From Prinia subflava (Eukaryota; Chordata; Aves; Passeriformes; Cisticolidae), in NCBI RefSeq assembly GCF_021018805.1, contig NC_086247.1, positions 143,708,378 through 143,772,377 on the forward strand: a stretch of 64,000 nt of DNA, given 5' to 3'. This document shows, in pieces, positions 37,214-51,100 of this stretch; position 1 is the stretch's first letter; each line of letters begins with the position of its first letter. The position numbers and the translations under genes are program-made. The notes under the pieces are model-generated. The model made no database searches, was not told the origin of the DNA, and worked only from the letters and a program-made list of their open reading frames with translations.

Positions 37214-40200
37214 TCTAAATCCACCAAAGGCAAATTATTAAACTTTGGAGAAAATGAAATATTTCTGTGTGTTAAAGCACATTATGCCACACAGAATGCC
37301 ACACTATTTAAGTGCAATGCATTTGGTTTCCATGACGTCTTCTCCTAGCAACACATTTCCATGTTTTGTTCTTTTCCGTTCTGCATGCCTTTTGCTGCAG
37401 AATATGGAGAAATCAGTGTGTCACTTGAGGTCTCTGGGTGATACTATTGTAGGAGGATTAGATAATTTTAACAACAAAATATGTAGCTAGGATGGTACCT
37501 TCCATTTGATGTGTAGACCTCTTTAAAGTGAGAGTACAATATGAAATATATTAAATCTTTAAATATTGCAATTTATCCATAGAACAAATTTAATTTTAAT
37601 TTATTTTGTGTATCCACTGAATTTTTGTGTGTATTTTATTAATTTTGATATAAGGTCTCCTGTGATCTGACGTTGTCAGTCATCACTGACTTTAGAAAGA
37701 CTCAAGATTTGCACAGCTTCTGAGAAGGTGAATTTGGGAAGTGGAATTAGAGTTGTACGGTGGCAGCTGTGAATTTTTTTGTGTTTTGACATTGTGTGTG
37801 GCACAGGGCTCGAAATGAGATGCCATTATCCTTCTTGTCCTTAGTAATTCCCAGGAAGGGTTGCAGAAATACATAATTCTTCAACAAAAAGAGGTCAATA
37901 CTTGGTGTTTCGTAGCCTGGCTGACCAGTTGCTGGGCACTGAAGCCATGCTGTGTAATTGGAGCCCTCTGTGGTCCCTTCTTGCTGCTTTTCTGTCCCCA
38001 AGATTGCTGGTGGTATTGAATAGGCTCAAATGGGATCTGGCATTCCACGAGCTCAATCCAAAGCCTTTGGAAGTGTTTCTAAATATTTCTACTGATTTCA
38101 ATGGCACTTGAAACCTGTGTTATTATCTGAAATTTGAAAGCAAGCTTACTGCCTTGAGGGTCATGTTTAATTGAAGCAAATAATTTAAGTTACCTTGTAG
38201 GACAGGGGTCTACTATGTTCAGGCAGTTGAATAAGTGAGTTGTGCATTTTCTGTGTGAATAACTGCTCCACACTGATTCATGGCCCAAGCAATGCTTACC
38301 ATTGCAGTTTTCTCTTTAAGCATCATGAATGAAACTGAAGAGGGTATAAAAGCAGCCTCCATACTGCAGTAAGATATATAAAACCACCAATTTAAAGACT
38401 GTCAGCTTCCTCTCTCTTGCAGATGCTTTGCTGAGTCGCCTCCATTTCAGTTGGAATTATCTTTGTGAATAAATAAGAGTTGTAAAGATGGTGTGACTGA
38501 GGTGAGGCTTGACCCAGTGGAGTTTTTTCTCCCTCTCTTTTGTATCCAACTTGAATTTTTCCATATAACTCCCTCAGGAAAAAGCAAATAAAGGGAGCTT
38601 TTGAAATTTGCACCCAGCTTTGGTTGGGCCCATTGCCTGTATGTTGTGGCACAGCAATGTTCTGTAGCTGCTTCGCATTTATCGTGTGGATGTAACCAGT
38701 GAACCTTTAGTTGAGTTCTGGTCATCCCAACTCAACCAGGGGGTCCTGGGCTTTGCTTTTAACATCTGAGAACTCACTAGACTCTGCCCAAGTTCAAACA
38801 CATGCAGCATCTCAAGTAAAATTCCAACTCTGATGTAATACTGTAGTGCCTTAGAGGTGACAGTGTTTTATTTATAAAATAAAACCTGCTGAAGTTTATT
38901 TGCACTATTAAATTCTCTGTAATGTATTTTGAGATTGCTGTGTGGATTATGCTATGCAGCAAAGAAGGTTTGTTGACAGTTTGATTAACCTGTACTACTA
39001 GATTTCTAGTTCCTTTATTTTCTGTAAATACATAATAACATACCAGCTAGTTTTAGCTCCAAGAAATATAATTAAATCAATATCGATCAAAATTGAGTCA
39101 GAATGTGTAATAGCTTACTAAGCTGGGAATTTTTCACTAATCCATTTTTTAATAGGAATTCTTTAAGAAAAGACTTTTCATCTCATCCATCATCAGTTTA
39201 CATATGCACAGAAATAAATGGTGATTTGGATATATGCTAGTATGGATAACATGAGAGTATGCCTATCCAAATTGCATCTCTTTTCACTTCCATCTCTTTA
39301 ATAAACAAAATGTGTAAGTTATCAGGCCTTAAAATCCAGCACTGAGCCATGGCATTTTAACATAAATTATTGTGACAGAGATTTGAGCTGCACGTGTCAC
39401 TGCTAGCAAAGTGTTGAGTGAAACCTGCATGATGAGGAACTCCAGGTGAGAGCTGCCACTGCTGCCAGGGGGGAATGGTGGTCGTGGAAAGAACCCTGGG
39501 AGGGTGGGAGCAGGGAGAGCCCAGCCCAGGGCTGCATTTCAGTGGCAGACCAGGTTTCTGCAGTGGTTCTGCTCCTTCCTTTTCCCAGGCACTCACTGTG
39601 GGCAATCCCTGCCTCTCTGTGCCAGGGGATTGATCTGGCTTGAAGATGGCAGAATTGTTTTGTGGCTGGGTCAGTTTGTGATGCAGTCAGCATCATGGCT
39701 GTATAAAATGTGTCAGTGCAGTGTTGCTGGAGCAGGAGCTGTAGGAATGGCAGAGGTGTTAAACCCCCTTGTTAAACCATGGTGAGTACAAAACCAGAAA
39801 CAGGAGACAGGCTAGCAGGAGACATGCTAAGAGCAAGAGTAGAAAGAAGGGAGGAGAAATGGGAGAGAGATGTGAGAGGGCTGGTTAGCATCTGGAGGAG
39901 GTAAATGGGATCGTAGGCTCAGAGTGTGAGGTTAATACATGTGGTCAGTTGGTAAGTAGCTAATGAAAGACTTTGCTCCATCTTCCATCACGTCCTTGTC
40001 TGTGTCCTAGGTCTGATTGAAATGGAAGTGTGAGAGACACAGAGACATCTTTGGTATATGTGAAAGTATCCACAGGAGGTGCAAAGGCATTTCACCTCAC
40101 TTTCAGGAGGTTTTGTTTTGCTCCTGGAATTAAGAGAAAAATCCCTACAGCACACAAGTGGATGTTGATTGGTGGGTTTGGCCTTCAGTGGAGTATGCAT

Positions 40201-43200
40201 ACATTGATCTGGTCTTTAGCTTCCAACATGCAAAGGTAAAGTAAATATCGTCTGTTTCTGAACACTGTTCCACTTCTCATTGAGACCACAGTCCTTTAAA
40301 AGACTTCTATTTATCTTTATTTCATGTTATTTACAGATATGTTTATTGACATAATTTAAAATCTCCAGCTCTGTGTTCTCTTGAATTTTTGCAATACCTC
40401 CATGCAATACCTCCAATACTCCATGAAAGAGCACAAGGTGAAATAGAGTATGTATCATTTAATATTCTGTGTTTCTTACTAACAGTGGTTAAGAGTTGTT
40501 GAGGTGAACAAGTTAACTCCTGAGACACATTTAGCAGTTGCTTTGTAAGATGGGTGTCACACAGCACAAGTGCTGATTTCTCCATCCCTTGCTGTACTGG
40601 GCTTTTGTTTCTCTGGAGATGCATTTCAGTGGGTGTGGAGAGATCTGAATTCATGCACATGCACTTTGTACCACATTCCTGCCTTAATTTAGAACCTCTT
40701 GGAGACCAGCTGCAGCCTTGCTTAAAAAGAGGAGAGGGTGGGTGGTTAGTGATGGAAGTGTCCTGCGGAGTAGGAACAGTCAGTTACAGTTGTGAATGGA
40801 GGTGCTTTTTATCTTGTCTTGAAACTGTGTGGTGTACATCTTAATTTTGCAAATTCAACACTGTCTTGGAGAACTAAAGCTACCATTTCTACAAAATTAG
40901 AGCAAGCAAGAAACCTATAATGAGATAAAATAGGGAGAGATGGGTGCCAGTCACAAGATTTATTAGAATTTTACAACTATCTATTAAATTGTTCAGTAGA
41001 AGTAGAGGTGATTATTAAAATGGGAGATGTTAAGTGCAGTGTTTGGCTACTGATTCGTTTAGAACTGCCCTGACAATATTTAATATGAAGAAACTATTTC
41101 TGTAGTGTGATTATTACAAAGAAACGGAACCAAGGATTTACCATTTTCTTCAGGAAAACAGCAGAAGGTTTAATGAGAAAATGCTGGGAACTTGCTCATC
41201 TTTTGATAACAACCTTTTAGTCAAAACATGATAAGCATGTAAGGGCAGGGCTGGGAGGTCACAGTATTTGCCAGTTTGTTTCTAAACAAGCTTTTCATTT
41301 AAGGTAAAGCTGAGCCTGGAGCCCATGACTTAACCTCCTGCTTTTACCCTCAAGAGTTCTCTCCCTGGCTGCCAGCATTGTGTGAAACCATCCTGATTTG
41401 TTTAGAGCTGTTCATTGTTGCTGTAGTTTATTTTTTATTACCTTCTCCAGTGTTATCTCCTGGTGTGTGGCTAACCAGTTCAAACAAAACAGTGCAGAAA
41501 TCCTTCTCCCAGCAAGAAGGAAATCGAGTCAGCTTTTATTACCAAATTAAAGGTTTATTTCCACAGATTTGGAATTGATTTTATTGGACAGATCTTCGGG
41601 GGCTTTAAACTTCTTCATAGGTGCAGTCTCCTATGGAGATGGGGAGGCCTTTCCCTCCCTGGGCAGAGCTGTTCTCTGCAAGGGCTGCTGACTGACCCAG
41701 GAGCCCCTTCTGCCCTCCTGCTTCCAAAATTCTGCAGTTGTCAGCCAGGATCCTGCCACCCTGCAATCTCAAACAGTCTGGTGTCGCTGAAGGCTGTCCT
41801 CGTGCCAAGCATATCTTTGGACAGAGATCAAAATTACAGGTCTCTGCATTTCTGCAGCTAAGGCTGCAATCTGGTAATTAAAAGTGATTTTCCTTTCTTA
41901 AGTAATGTGCTTACTTTGCACCTGTCCTCATCCTCAGGCTTGTGGCTTGGGAGAGGGTTCTTGTAAGAACAAGGGAAGGCAAAGGCTCCTATAACTGCAA
42001 TAGATAGTTGTGACACGTTTGAGGAAGCTGATTAGCTGTAGTATGAAGTGACAACTAGGTTAAAATTACAGGATTTCAGATACACTTGTCAGGTTCCATA
42101 CTGTGCTTCAGCTGTAAGCTGCAGCAGTGCCTTGCCATAACTTAAAACACTTAATTCAAGTGCCTAAAACCAACAGTGTAGTGTGTCTGCTGTGTAGTGC
42201 TTAAACCTGATGCTTCAGAAATGGTGTTCTTGTGAGCATGGCATAAGTAAAGCAATATTTATTTTATCTGAAGTAAGAAGATGCCATGAAATGTAATTTT
42301 GAAGCTGCCACTTTCCATAAAAATTGATTGGCATTTTGCAGTAGTCAGACTTGAAGGGCTGGGTTGTGGCTACTGTGTGTAAAAAGAGGTGGGGCAGGAG
42401 ATTAATCCTCTCTGCATGCCCTACAAACAGCTAGGCACATTCAGACTGTAATAATGCATTTTTGTTAAACTGGGATTTCATTCACTAATAAACTCCAATC
42501 AGCTCCTGTGGCCAAGGTCTTATAACTTGTCTTTCATTTTCTCAGCTTTTCTCTTGACTCCACCAAGCTCATTTTAAATTCTGTCTTTCTTTTATTCTTT
42601 TGGTTCCTTTTTAGATAACTTTGGTTTAATTGATAACTTGGTTATTTGATCTGTTTTGTCTTAAATTGTGTCTTTTGGGCTACTCTTGCCATGTTTTGTT
42701 TTCTTCTTTGTGGCTTATTGTTCCTTGATTAGAACCTCATTTAATTTTTAAGGCTGGTGAGTAAATAGGTACTTTTTTCAAGAAAAGACCAAGAACAGTA
42801 TTTGCATTCATGTAACAATTTCCATCCTAATTCCCAAGCTGCAAGCCCTATGGCTTTGCTGAATTGCAGCCACCTCAGAGGACTGTAGCAGCCAAGTAAA
42901 ACGAGGCAGGAATCTGTTTTTTTTCCAAAAAGCCCCAAGCTATCTTCTTTGTCCAAGGCAGGCACAGGGGGTATGGATATTTAAGGTCTCATCTGAAGGA
43001 TGCAAATGAGCAGACTGCTATGAGTTAAAGGTAATTAAAACCACATATTGAGATAATCGGCCAATTCAATTCTTGCTTTATTGCAGTCTGTTTTCTAATC
43101 TGAGGGACTTATTTTTCAGTGTTAAATTTTGTATACACTGACCAATGCACAGAAAAGGTAGCTGCAGGTAGCCTGCTTGTGCCAGCAGAAACAAAACGTG

Positions 43201-46200
43201 TTTGTGAGCATGAATGATTGGCATGCCAGTATTTGCAGGGTGCATTTTTGTGGAGCCATGTGTGAACAAATGGGGAACACATGAAAATCTGCTCTTGGGT
43301 ATTTTCTTCCTCATGGAATACAGAGCAGAGCTGAGCCTGTAGAGTCTTTGTCACTTGGAAATGATCGGGGAGAGGATTTTTTATACCAAAAGTTGTAAAA
43401 CCGTCTTGTCTTTCTTATGCCCAAGCAAGTGAGTAATTTTCAGTGGCTGGTAGTGGTGAGTGTAGTTAAATCCCTGGGAGGTGAGATTTCTCCCTTTTCC
43501 AACAATAGGGCTGTATAAAACAGTTCCTGTAATGTCTACATTGCTCTGTCTGTTGTAGTTTATTGTTTCTCATGGTTCTTGACAACTTTTTCATGGGCAG
43601 TGTAGGGTGGACTGATAATGATTTTCATCTCTGAAAAATCTGGCCGTTTTTCTTTCTTTTTTTTTTTCTCTGAGTTTGTGATGGTGGCTGTCCCATCCTG
43701 CTGCACTGTACAGATGTCAAGGAATGTGAATGGGGAAGGGCTTTTGGAGCAGTAGCTTAAGCTAAAGCTGGCAGCTTAAGGCTCCCTCTCCAGCCCAAGT
43801 GTGAGACCATGGCTTGGCCACTCACTGTCCCCTCTGCAGTGGAGCTGCCCCAGCTGCATCCGAACTGGAGGGGACATTTTCCAACATGGACAACAACTGC
43901 TGCCAGGATGAGTCCTTAACAGGTTTTTATTGCACTCCTATTTTTGAAGCTCCTTCTGTTATTTCATTCACTGCAGATGACATGGTCCAAATGCTGGTCT
44001 AAGCTTCGTTTGTATTTACCTCGTGAATGAAGCCCCTTTTGCTTTATCTGAACTTCTTTAATGAATAGCTGCTTTTAGGAAAGCTGGACCTTAGGTCTGA
44101 GGGGAATTTACCCAGAAGCAAAAAAGGAGCAATAATTGATGCCACTGTTCAATATACTCTCTTCCAGGACTGGGGAAATTAAGGTGAAGTGAACTAGAAC
44201 AGTATGATTTCAGTCTTCTGAATAATGAAAGATAATGTGATGACCACACACAAAGGATTAATTTTTGCCCAGTAAATTTAATTAATAACTTGCAGGAAGT
44301 CAACTCCTGCCTTCAGTCAAAAAGATGAAGGACAGAAGATCAATTTTCCATCTGCATTTGGTTTCTGGCAGGTTTAGGACTTCAGGGGTCCTTTTTCTGC
44401 TCAGTGCTCACTACATTTGGAGGCACTTCTTTCTAAATATGTGTTTGAGCAGGGCAACAGGTGGAACTGATTCTGTTAATCTTATCTCTGTTCAATAGTC
44501 TCAAATAGTACCATGCCAAAGTGTCTGTATAAAAGCAATTATCATAACCTGTCTTGCTAAATCTGTATGCCACAGCTAATATTTTGGCTTCCTTCCCTCT
44601 GATGCTGTCACACGCTGGTGCATTCTGTGTTTTTGCCTTGTAAGACTTCTTCCCAGAAGAAAACTCTGGAGGGTATTTCAGGTTTCTTTACACCTTGCAG
44701 CAACTTCCCACCTTAATAATGGATTAAATCTATTTAAATGGGTTAATTGGTGTTAGTGAGAAAAGAAATCTCTTCTGGCAAAGGGGTTGAGTTGCAAACT
44801 GAAGTGACCTGTGTTACCTAGAGATCCCAGCCCTCAGATAACATGATGCAAGGGACTTTGTGTATTATTGTAACAGGTTTCCTGAACAAGGAGGGATTTT
44901 CCGTGCCTAGGGAGTTTGCCTAGGAGGTGGAAAGCCTCAGGTTGAGTTTCTGCTGCACACAGCTCTGGCAGCAGCTCCTGGTGTGCAGAATGGGAATGAG
45001 GCACCTCCCTGGCCCTCAGCAGCGTTGCCAGGTGTTTGCAATATTGGTGTCACTTGTGCATTGATAAGAGAGGAAGATGTCTTTTTATGAGGATCTTGGA
45101 TAGGAAATGGGTCAGTGGCTCACTGAATGCATGGGATTATCTTTATTGTAGAGCTTAACATTCTTCCTAACTCTTCACAAATCTCAGCTTTGATGCCTCT
45201 TTATACTGTAAGGAGAAATCAGGCATTTGAATTACTGCTCTTTCAATGATTCCTTTTCTTATTTTTGGACTGAAATTGAGTTACTATTTACTCTTTAGCG
45301 TTTCCTGCAGAGATAACTGATAATATTTAATATTGACTTACTGTCTGACAGAATGAAAGCTCTGGGAGTTGCATTGTAATGCGTAAAACTATTATTACTG
45401 GTGAAGTTGTCCTCAGGGTTGAGCTCCATTTTCCCACCTTGCTGCTTTCACAAAATAAGCAAACAACACAATGTGACTTCTTTTCCATTAAAAGGCTGTT
45501 CCCCACAAATAAGATGAGTGAGACTGGCACTGTTTTAGTTACTTGGAAGCTTTCTGTAAGAATCCTCTGCCTTGTGTTTAGGAAGCCCATTTGGCAATTC
45601 ACCATTGCTTCATTTTGGTGGCCTTGGGTTTGTGTGTGGTGTCATGGTGGATTATTACTGAAACTTAACTTCTTCAATAAGTTCAATAAGTTTAAATTAC
45701 AGAGACTGGGACCTTGAAGGTACTGCCCTATAGCTCATTTGGCTATTTCTGATGACTGTGAAAGCATGCTCAGTTCATTTAGGCACAGTACCTCTTGTGG
45801 CTAAACTAAGAAATCAATCAATAAATAAAAGGTAGATTCTTTATTTATTTATTCTGTACATTGCATAGTGATGAAGTAGCTTACTATGCAATTCCTTATA
45901 GCATGAGGTCTAATAGTCAGGAAAAACTAAGTTCGTTATTTATGAACAGGCATTGAGGCCATTACCAGTTGATTGCAGATTCCTAGCTACAGATTTCTTA
46001 GAAGGATAATGCAATTCTGTAAAGGTTCCAAGTAAAACTTTCAGGGATTATTCTGTAAAAATTCCTTAGCCCAATGAGGTGTGAAAATTTCTTCAGTTTG
46101 TTATTTTAATTAATCATTAAGTGCATGATACTTCTTTTTTCTTGATTTCTTTTTCTGTGGAAAATGCACAGAAATGGCTTCTACTTAAAAATAACTTCAG

Positions 46201-47426
46201 AGTGACAAAATGCCCTGTGTCTTAGGAATTCTCATCAGATCAAAACAGGCAGAATAAGGTCCTGGATTTCTCTTAATGTGTTTTACTGGAGGAGCCATTT
46301 CTTTCTGATCATGACATCCTCATGTAATATAGAGCTTAAATAGGAATCACATATTTCATAAAAAGATTGTGTTCCTAGAAACGTTATGTGGATAGAGAGT
46401 CTTCATAAACATGTTCTCAGTTCTTGCCTGAGCCATAGAATTCCTTTAGCAGCAGGGCTTGGTCTGTTTGAAGAGTTTGTTTCCATTTTTTAGTTCAGTG
46501 TTATATTCTAAGTAGAAATTCCACTAATGGCTACTGTTTTCAGATACTGTGGAGGTGTAGCTTTGGTAACCATTTAATTGGTAAGGCATTAATGATACTT
46601 TCTGGAGTTAGTAGTGAAATGTTCTAAGAGATGTTTATTCAGGATCACAGTGCAGTAAGAAACTCAATATGGAAATTTTAAATTGAAGCTTTACCAGGGA
46701 GGATTTCTGTCCATAGGTGCTCGTGTGTTCATGTCCAAATATTCTAAGTGAAGGCAAAGTGGTAGAAGTAATTGTGGGCAATATCTACAGTGTATTTCTT
46801 TGTCAAGTTGTTAGGAACTGTGTCATGATGTTACTGTCATAAATCTTTCCAGCTAGCAGAAATCAAAAACCTGAAAAAGCAGTCTCTGGATCTAATAATC
46901 GAAGTGGATTGGGCAGAATCAAGGTGCTTGATTCAATTGTTGCTTTGCCTTCTCTGCCGGTGCAGAAAGATACTTTCAGATACTCTAAATCGAACACCAG
47001 TCACAAACGTTTAAGTATTTTTAATTAGTGGCCTTAGAAAACTGTCTATACTAGTCCAGAAAAAGTGTTTAAATAGTCAGCAGCTATGCTCTCTGCTTGG
47101 TAGCAAAAGAGGAATCCCAGATTTCCACTTTGTAGCAAAAACTCCCTGATGGAGGCCTGGCCATTTCCCCTGCTGAAAGAACTGTAGTGGTTCAGGTTCA
47201 GACTCCTCCTGCAGTGGCAAAGGCACACTCACACTCAAACCAGACTTAGGAAGGATTGGAAGCTCCCTCAGAATTCCTTGAGAGGACACTGATGGATGTT
47301 GTGTATTGCCTCTTCCATAACATGTAGTAAGGGGACAATGTTTCCTTCTCCTCCCCATTTTGTTAGTGTTAGGAGCCAGAACTGGTAGCAGTTCTGAATG
47401 CAAATGGGAAGAGAAAATCTGGCAGT

Positions 47427-47429
<3 letters not shown>

Positions 47430-47466
<37 letters not shown>
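47430..47466. repeat. Poly-T tract, 37 T
   Basis: An uninterrupted run of 37 T, the longest homopolymer in the window. It could be the A-tail of a minus-strand retroposed sequence whose body would lie to its right (from 47467), but that flank shows no gene-like or SINE-like structure. Length is likely variable and may be misassembled. Confidence 0.93.
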
Positions 47467-47467
<1 letters not shown>

Positions 47468-47711
47468 TAAAATTGATTTCTGTTGAAAATTGAAGAGCTG
47501 GTTATAATGTGTGTCTTCACCCTTTTTTAAATGAACCTGGTGATTAATTATATTCCACTGTTTAGGTAATATTTTCCCTATTTCGTATTTTCTCTCTTTT
47601 CAAAAATAAAAAGGCTATCTTTTTTTTCTTCCTACACCTACACTTGAAGTACATTGTGGCAGGATATATGAATTTGAAATGTGAAGCAAGTTTTCTGAAC
47701 TGTGTGGTGGC

Positions 47712-47756
47712 TAAATATTAATAATATTAATTAATAATATATTAATAATATAATAT
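47712..47756. repeat. AT-only imperfect repeat (aatattaat units)
   Basis: About 45 bp of taaatattaataatattaa-like units in both orientations. A simple AT-rich microsatellite that can form partial cruciforms. Confidence 0.85.
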
Positions 47757-48107
47757 GAATTCAAATTGGTTACCTAATGAGGAAAAGCATCTGATTTTTG
47801 TTGAAGGGTCTACTGAAAGAGTAGCATCATCCTAAATCTCAGCCATGTCAGCCTAAACTCATCTTACAGCACATCTGTTCTATACACTATCTTGGATTAT
47901 TTAACTCAAGAGATCAGAGGGAGATGTTTTGAGGTTTTGTTTTCCTCTCTTTTTTGTTTTCCATGTGCACTTGACACCATTCCCTCAGCGAACAGGGTGA
48001 GGGGATTAGCATGGTGATAATTACCTGGGCTTGTGGCTCAGTGTTCCTCTCAGCTGACAAGGCCCATCAGCTGCTCCCTCAGAACCAGCTTTAAGTGATT
48101 CCTAGTA

Positions 48108-48134
48108 TAACACAGGAGTTTTTTTCCTGTGTTA
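48108..48134. repeat. 10-bp inverted repeat with T-rich loop
   Basis: Arms taacacagga (48108-48117) and tcctgtgtta (48125-48134) are exact reverse complements around a 7-nt loop gtttttt. A small hairpin; likely chance or a minor local inversion. Confidence 0.85.
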
Positions 48135-51100
48135 AGAGGCAGTATTATTTTGGAGTGGGGGAGTTTCACCCCAACTATGTTTCATAAGGAAGGCGTGCTT
48201 GTCTCAGGATGACAAACTGTACTCCCACCAAGATCCTGCCTCCTCACTGGAACCCTTCAGGACAAGTTCTTGGGAATCCAGCACAGGGCGGGGGTCACAG
48301 GTTGTTCTTCTCCCCACTTCATCTAGCATGTGGCAGAGAGAAGAAGGCAGAACTCCTGCCTTTTGCCATAGAAAGCAAGCAGCTTCCCAAATTTGGGGAA
48401 ATCTTCCTATCTTAGGTGCTACTCTGTGGACTTAATTACATTCATTAATTTTTTAGTATCTTCCTTCCTCGTGTGTGGTGCTGTTGTCTTGAAAGTGATG
48501 TTGATTTATCTGCCTGTTAGCAAATCCTCTTGTGTTCCCCACTCTAGAGGGAGGAGACATAGGTTCTAATCTTGTATCTTTAATCTACCAGTCTAGGAAT
48601 GTATCTCCATTTGTTCCTTAAATACAAACAAATACTTATTTATGTATTTCTCTAAAGCTGGTAGCTTCAAGGTATTTCCATCCACTGGCTAACATAAAAC
48701 CTGTTGTGCACTTATGATAAACTGTGATGAACAGTCTGAAATGTAAGCCTTTCCAAACTATTAACTCTGAATATTGAATATTTTATCTCGTGTTTACCAT
48801 GAAAAACTTAGTTGCAAAACCTCTGGTTGAGACACTTTTAGGCTTTTCTAATAGTTGTTCATGTCAGCACTAACATATGCATATGTGCTAAATATAGAAT
48901 GTAAATTACCTGTTCCGTGCAGCAATAATTTCTCTAGTTATTGTGTTCTTAGAGCTTCATTTATTGTGGTTTCTAGGCAATCAAGCACAGCAAAATGAGA
49001 GTGAGGACGTGGAAGAAAAAGTGTTTTTCAATGCTACTTTTTGATACATTTATATTTACTTGTTATTTTGTGTCTGCAAAGAACCAGATGCAAGCCTACC
49101 CTTTTTATTTCGGTGCGTTTGCATTTCTGGTTCCTGTTGGATCTAAAGAGAAGGGAACAGCAGAGCAGGTTTTAATGTATGACTCAAGCAAAGTGTGTGA
49201 GCCCAGAGAAGCCAGTTGCTTCTAAGAAATGCAAATTCCATGTAAAATGGGAAGGAATAGAAATGCACCATTGGAAATGTGCTATTTTAAAATTAAAATG
49301 TGATTAGAGACAGTGTGAAATTGTGTTAACGTTGACAACTGTGGGTCTGTTCTCAGGAACAGTCACTGCAGCTTGGAGGGCTGAGGGTTTTCAGCTGCTG
49401 GGCTCCTTGCTCGGGGCTCACTGCTGCACATGGCTCTGGCTTTCGTAGCCAAGTGGCAAAGCTGTGACTCTTCCAAGACTTATTCCTCCTGCTTTGTTTC
49501 CTGCACAAGCCATTCTTCCTTCACAGGCCAGTTGTAGCCATTTGGCTCGGAGTGTTGTTCCCAGTTGGAATTTCTTACGGATGCCCTTGGATTGGCAGTG
49601 CACTGTAGCAAGTGGACGGGCAGTGTTTGAGGTGTAGGGCTCAGGCAAGGCTGCCCTTTCCTGAGTTCTGAGCTGCTTTTCTCTGACACTGCACTGTAGG
49701 AGTCTTGTGCTTTTAGCAAATGGGAAGGAGTCCCGGAGAAGTCAGTGTGGCTGGACTAGCCATGCCTGGGACTTTTGGGACCATCCACACATGGGCCAAA
49801 GATGCGCATAGCCAGGTAAACAAAAGTCAGCTTGTGGTTTAAGTGGAGACAAATACCCATTTATATCAAGGGTTGTAGTTGCCTGCCTGCTAGACTGCTT
49901 TTGTTTTCAGGTAGAGATGAAAAATGTTGCAGTGTGCAGTAATCCAGCCACTTGATTCATAACAGTGTCAAGCAGTTATCAGCTGGATTTTGCTTGTGAT
50001 AGACTGAATGCATTTTAGTAAGCTACTAATGAAAACATGCACTTCTCTCCTGTTTAATGTCCTTGAAGTAACCTCTATGCTTGAAGAATATTAGTTTATA
50101 CTCACTTTTTTCTGATCTGAGTAAAGTAGAATCTAACTAATGTTAGTTTTTCCTTACTGCTCTAATGATGACCTTCTTTTTGGTACCATCTCGTGAAATG
50201 AACACATACCCATTTGTAATGTGTAAACAACAAGGTTTGTGGCTTTAGTCTTGAATTAAAGATGTAATCTTTAAGATTCATGATTTTTTTTTCATTTTGA
50301 ATAATTATCCAGGCCTTATAATTAACCTTTTCATTTAGCTGAAATAAGTCAGTTAAGTAAGCATATTGTTGCAATCATCTAAGTTGTGTTTACTATATGT
50401 AAGAATTAAATATTGAAGTTATGTAATGTCTTTAAATTCTTCTTGCTAGTTTAATTTCCTGACATACATTATTCTTCTGGTTGCAGACTGAAAATGTTTG
50501 TACTTAACAGCAATGACAAGAAAAACTAAAAAAATTCTGCCTTTATTTCTGACTACTTTTTCCACTTTAGCAATTTATAGTGGCAGTGGGTATTTTACTA
50601 AATGGAAAAAATGTTCTGGAAGAGATAATGACTTAGTTCCATATGAAGATTCACACTTTTTTTCTAATGCTCAGCACTGTGGGTTGATTTTTTGTGATGA
50701 ATAAATATATTTATGCAAGGCAAACAGACCTTAATTTGATAGTAACATTTGTCCAAAGCCTGGTTGTTGCTTCTTGAAGAGTATTCCTTGTAGCTAGAAC
50801 TTTTGTTATCCACTGTGGTTGTTAATTTCTGAAGTTTCCTTTTCTTGTGTTCTTGTAACACTGTGTTAATGGAAAAAAATCCCACATTTTAAAAAAATCA
50901 GGTAGTCCCTGTTGCCATCCACTGTACTGGAAACAGGTGGAAGACAGATGGAGGTTACTGGGGAGTCCCAGTATGCAGCAATTTACTTCTATGCAGCTCC
51001 AGCAGAACACAAGCCTTGCTTATGAATGCTGTTAAACCCGAGTATCTTTAAAACAGTCAAAAAAGCTCTTGCCTGGCTCTCAGATTGCTGAAAGAGTACA

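Larger units (their letters stand above)
22121..47400. other. Intron 1 segment, mostly unique AT-rich DNA
   Basis: Apart from the inverted repeat at 24561-24603, a palindrome at 34153-34168, a GT/T-rich run at 33298-33330, a trinucleotide microsatellite at 36361-36394 and an A-run at 37200-37213, I recognise nothing. GC-richer patches at about 27430-27680, 34660-35050 and 39440-39650 open frames of 60-120 residues without homology I know. No exon-like conserved protein block is evident. Confidence 0.5.
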
